Shown here: positions 63,716 through 64,000 of the stretch, piece after piece
Position numbering within the stretch: the first letter of the stretch is position 1
How the letters are laid out: every line of letters begins with the position of its first letter
Assembly: GCF_050947335.1 (NCBI RefSeq)
Contig: NW_027473327.1
Span: 2,356,001-2,420,000 of the forward strand
Direction of reading: 5' to 3'
From: Megachile rotundata
Lineage: Eukaryota; Arthropoda; Insecta; Hymenoptera; Megachilidae
Length of the DNA: 64,000 bases
Notes under the pieces: generated by a model
What the model was told of the DNA's origin: nothing
Seen by the model: the letters and a program-made list of their open reading frames with translations, nothing else
The model's database searches: none
Made by a program: the position numbers and the translations under genes

Positions 63716-64000
63716 ATTGTGATTGTATGATTGTGATTGTATGACTGTGATTGTATGTCTGTGATTGTATGATTGTGATTGTATGATTGTGATTGTATGA
63801 TTGTGATTGTATGATTCTGATAGTATGATTGTGATTGTATGATTGTGATTGTATGATTGTGATTGTATGATTGTATTTGGGAGATTGTATTTGGGAGATT
63901 GTAATTGTATGATTGCGATTGGATGATTGAGATTGTATGGTTGTGATTGTATGATCGTGACTGTATGATTGTGATAGTATGATTGTGATTGTATGATTGT

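Larger units (their letters stand above)
1..64000 (+). repeat. 14-bp satellite array filling the whole window
   Basis: The unit ATTGTGATTGTATG repeats head to tail with no interruption and no inversion. At 64,000 bases this is about 4,570 units. The register is visible directly: unit starts fall at position 11 modulo 14 from the left end to about 53.25 kb, then at 10 modulo 14 to about 60.78 kb, then at 2 modulo 14 to the end. Most variant units differ by one to three substitutions, for example T to C at unit position 5 (ATTGCG), A at position 9 (GATAG), C at position 2 (ACTGTG) or C at position 13 (TACG). There is no unique DNA at either edge, so the array continues beyond the window. A eukaryotic satellite is the natural reading. 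The family name, host and chromosomal site are not recognisable from sequence alone. Confidence 0.98.
35900..64000 (+). repeat. Right array domain, marked by ATTGTCATAGTATG
   Basis: The unit ATTGTCATAGTATG starts at 36327, 37461, 37713, 39225, 39659, 41759, 43257, 45833, 48031, 48801, 49977, 52609, 56710, 58838 and 61378. I did not see it to the left of 36 kb. A doublet in which ATTGTATTTGGGAG is followed by a second TTTGGGAG unit is also typical here (about 36.05, 38.94, 42.98, 49.70, 52.33, 56.44, 58.56, 60.26, 61.11 and 63.88 kb). The left domain instead pairs the first unit with ATTGTATTTTGGAG or a TTGTTGGGAG unit. Other variants, such as ATTAGG and TGTGCG, occur in both domains, so the two share an ancestor and then diverged by separate amplification. 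About 40.3-40.9 kb looks more like left-domain material. Confidence 0.8.

Noticed and set aside
1..64000. CRISPR array
   Set aside because: Repeats are head to tail with no spacers, and the unit is 14 bp, far shorter than CRISPR repeats.
1..64000. Telomeric repeat
   Set aside because: The unit ATTGTGATTGTATG does not match known telomere motifs such as TTAGGG-type repeats, and substitutions are far too frequent.
1..64000. CENP-B box or other known centromere motif
   Set aside because: A CENP-B box needs several C and CpG positions. The array is almost C-free on this strand, and I saw no match in either orientation.
1..64000. Insertion sequences, transposons or retroelements inserted in the array
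   Set aside because: No stretch leaves the 14-bp pattern. There are no terminal inverted repeats, long terminal repeats, poly(A) tails or target-site duplications.
1..64000. tRNA, rRNA or other structured RNA genes, promoters and terminators
   Set aside because: There is no complementary stem-forming sequence, since the strand lacks C to pair with G. TATG and TATA-like strings are part of the repeat and recur thousands of times.
1..64000. Inverted blocks or palindromes within the array
   Set aside because: I saw no run of the complementary unit on the + strand. Orientation is the same throughout.

Overview
The whole 64,000-base window is one tandem-repeat (satellite) array. Its unit is 14 bp, ATTGTGATTGTATG when read on the + strand, and about 4,570 units run head to tail in one orientation from the first base to the last. 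I see no single-copy sequence, gene, RNA gene, mobile element, CRISPR array or origin. The array runs off both ends, so its true length is unknown. A non-coding satellite of this size points to a eukaryotic chromosome read through by long-read assembly. The species, and whether the site is centromeric, subtelomeric or interstitial, cannot be told from the sequence.

The consensus + strand has no C (3 A, 7 T, 4 G, 0 C). C occurs only in variant units. The unit divides into two related halves, ATTGTG (6 bp) and ATTGTATG (8 bp). The 14-bp register holds at every landmark I checked, apart from two scars: a 13-bp unit at 53239-53251 (one base lost) and a 6-bp half unit at 60784-60789 (eight bases lost, exactly one 8-bp half).

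Variant units occur in fixed orders and form irregular, nested higher-order repeats. The left part (1 to about 35.9 kb) carries an ATTCCG unit fifteen times (627 to 35067), usually inside a higher-order block whose cleanest form is 1,204 bp (86 units; 7277, 13003 and 18001). The right part (about 35.9 kb to the end) lacks that unit and instead carries ATTGTCATAGTATG fifteen times (36327 to 61378). Larger segments were copied as blocks: 5,726 bp apart (6297-8494 and 12023-14220); 9,310/9,744 bp apart (about 18.2-22.0 and 27.5-31.7 kb); a three-copy family at about 21.9, 24.6 and 31.7 kb; a three-copy family at about 42.6, 49.3 and 52.2 kb, the last two being a tandem pair of 2,632/2,631 bp; and smaller tandem pairs of 476, about 1,500 and 1,624 bp.

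The minus strand shows many open frames, up to 717 codons, all built from one 14-residue peptide period (HTITIIQSQSYNHN). This is arithmetic: the consensus has no minus-strand stop, and 14 is not a multiple of 3, so all three minus frames read the same peptide in rotation. On the + strand TGA closes every frame. I therefore call no CDS. What stands out is the architecture: a phase-locked, C-free, frame-neutral satellite whose duplication and deletion history can be read from marker units.
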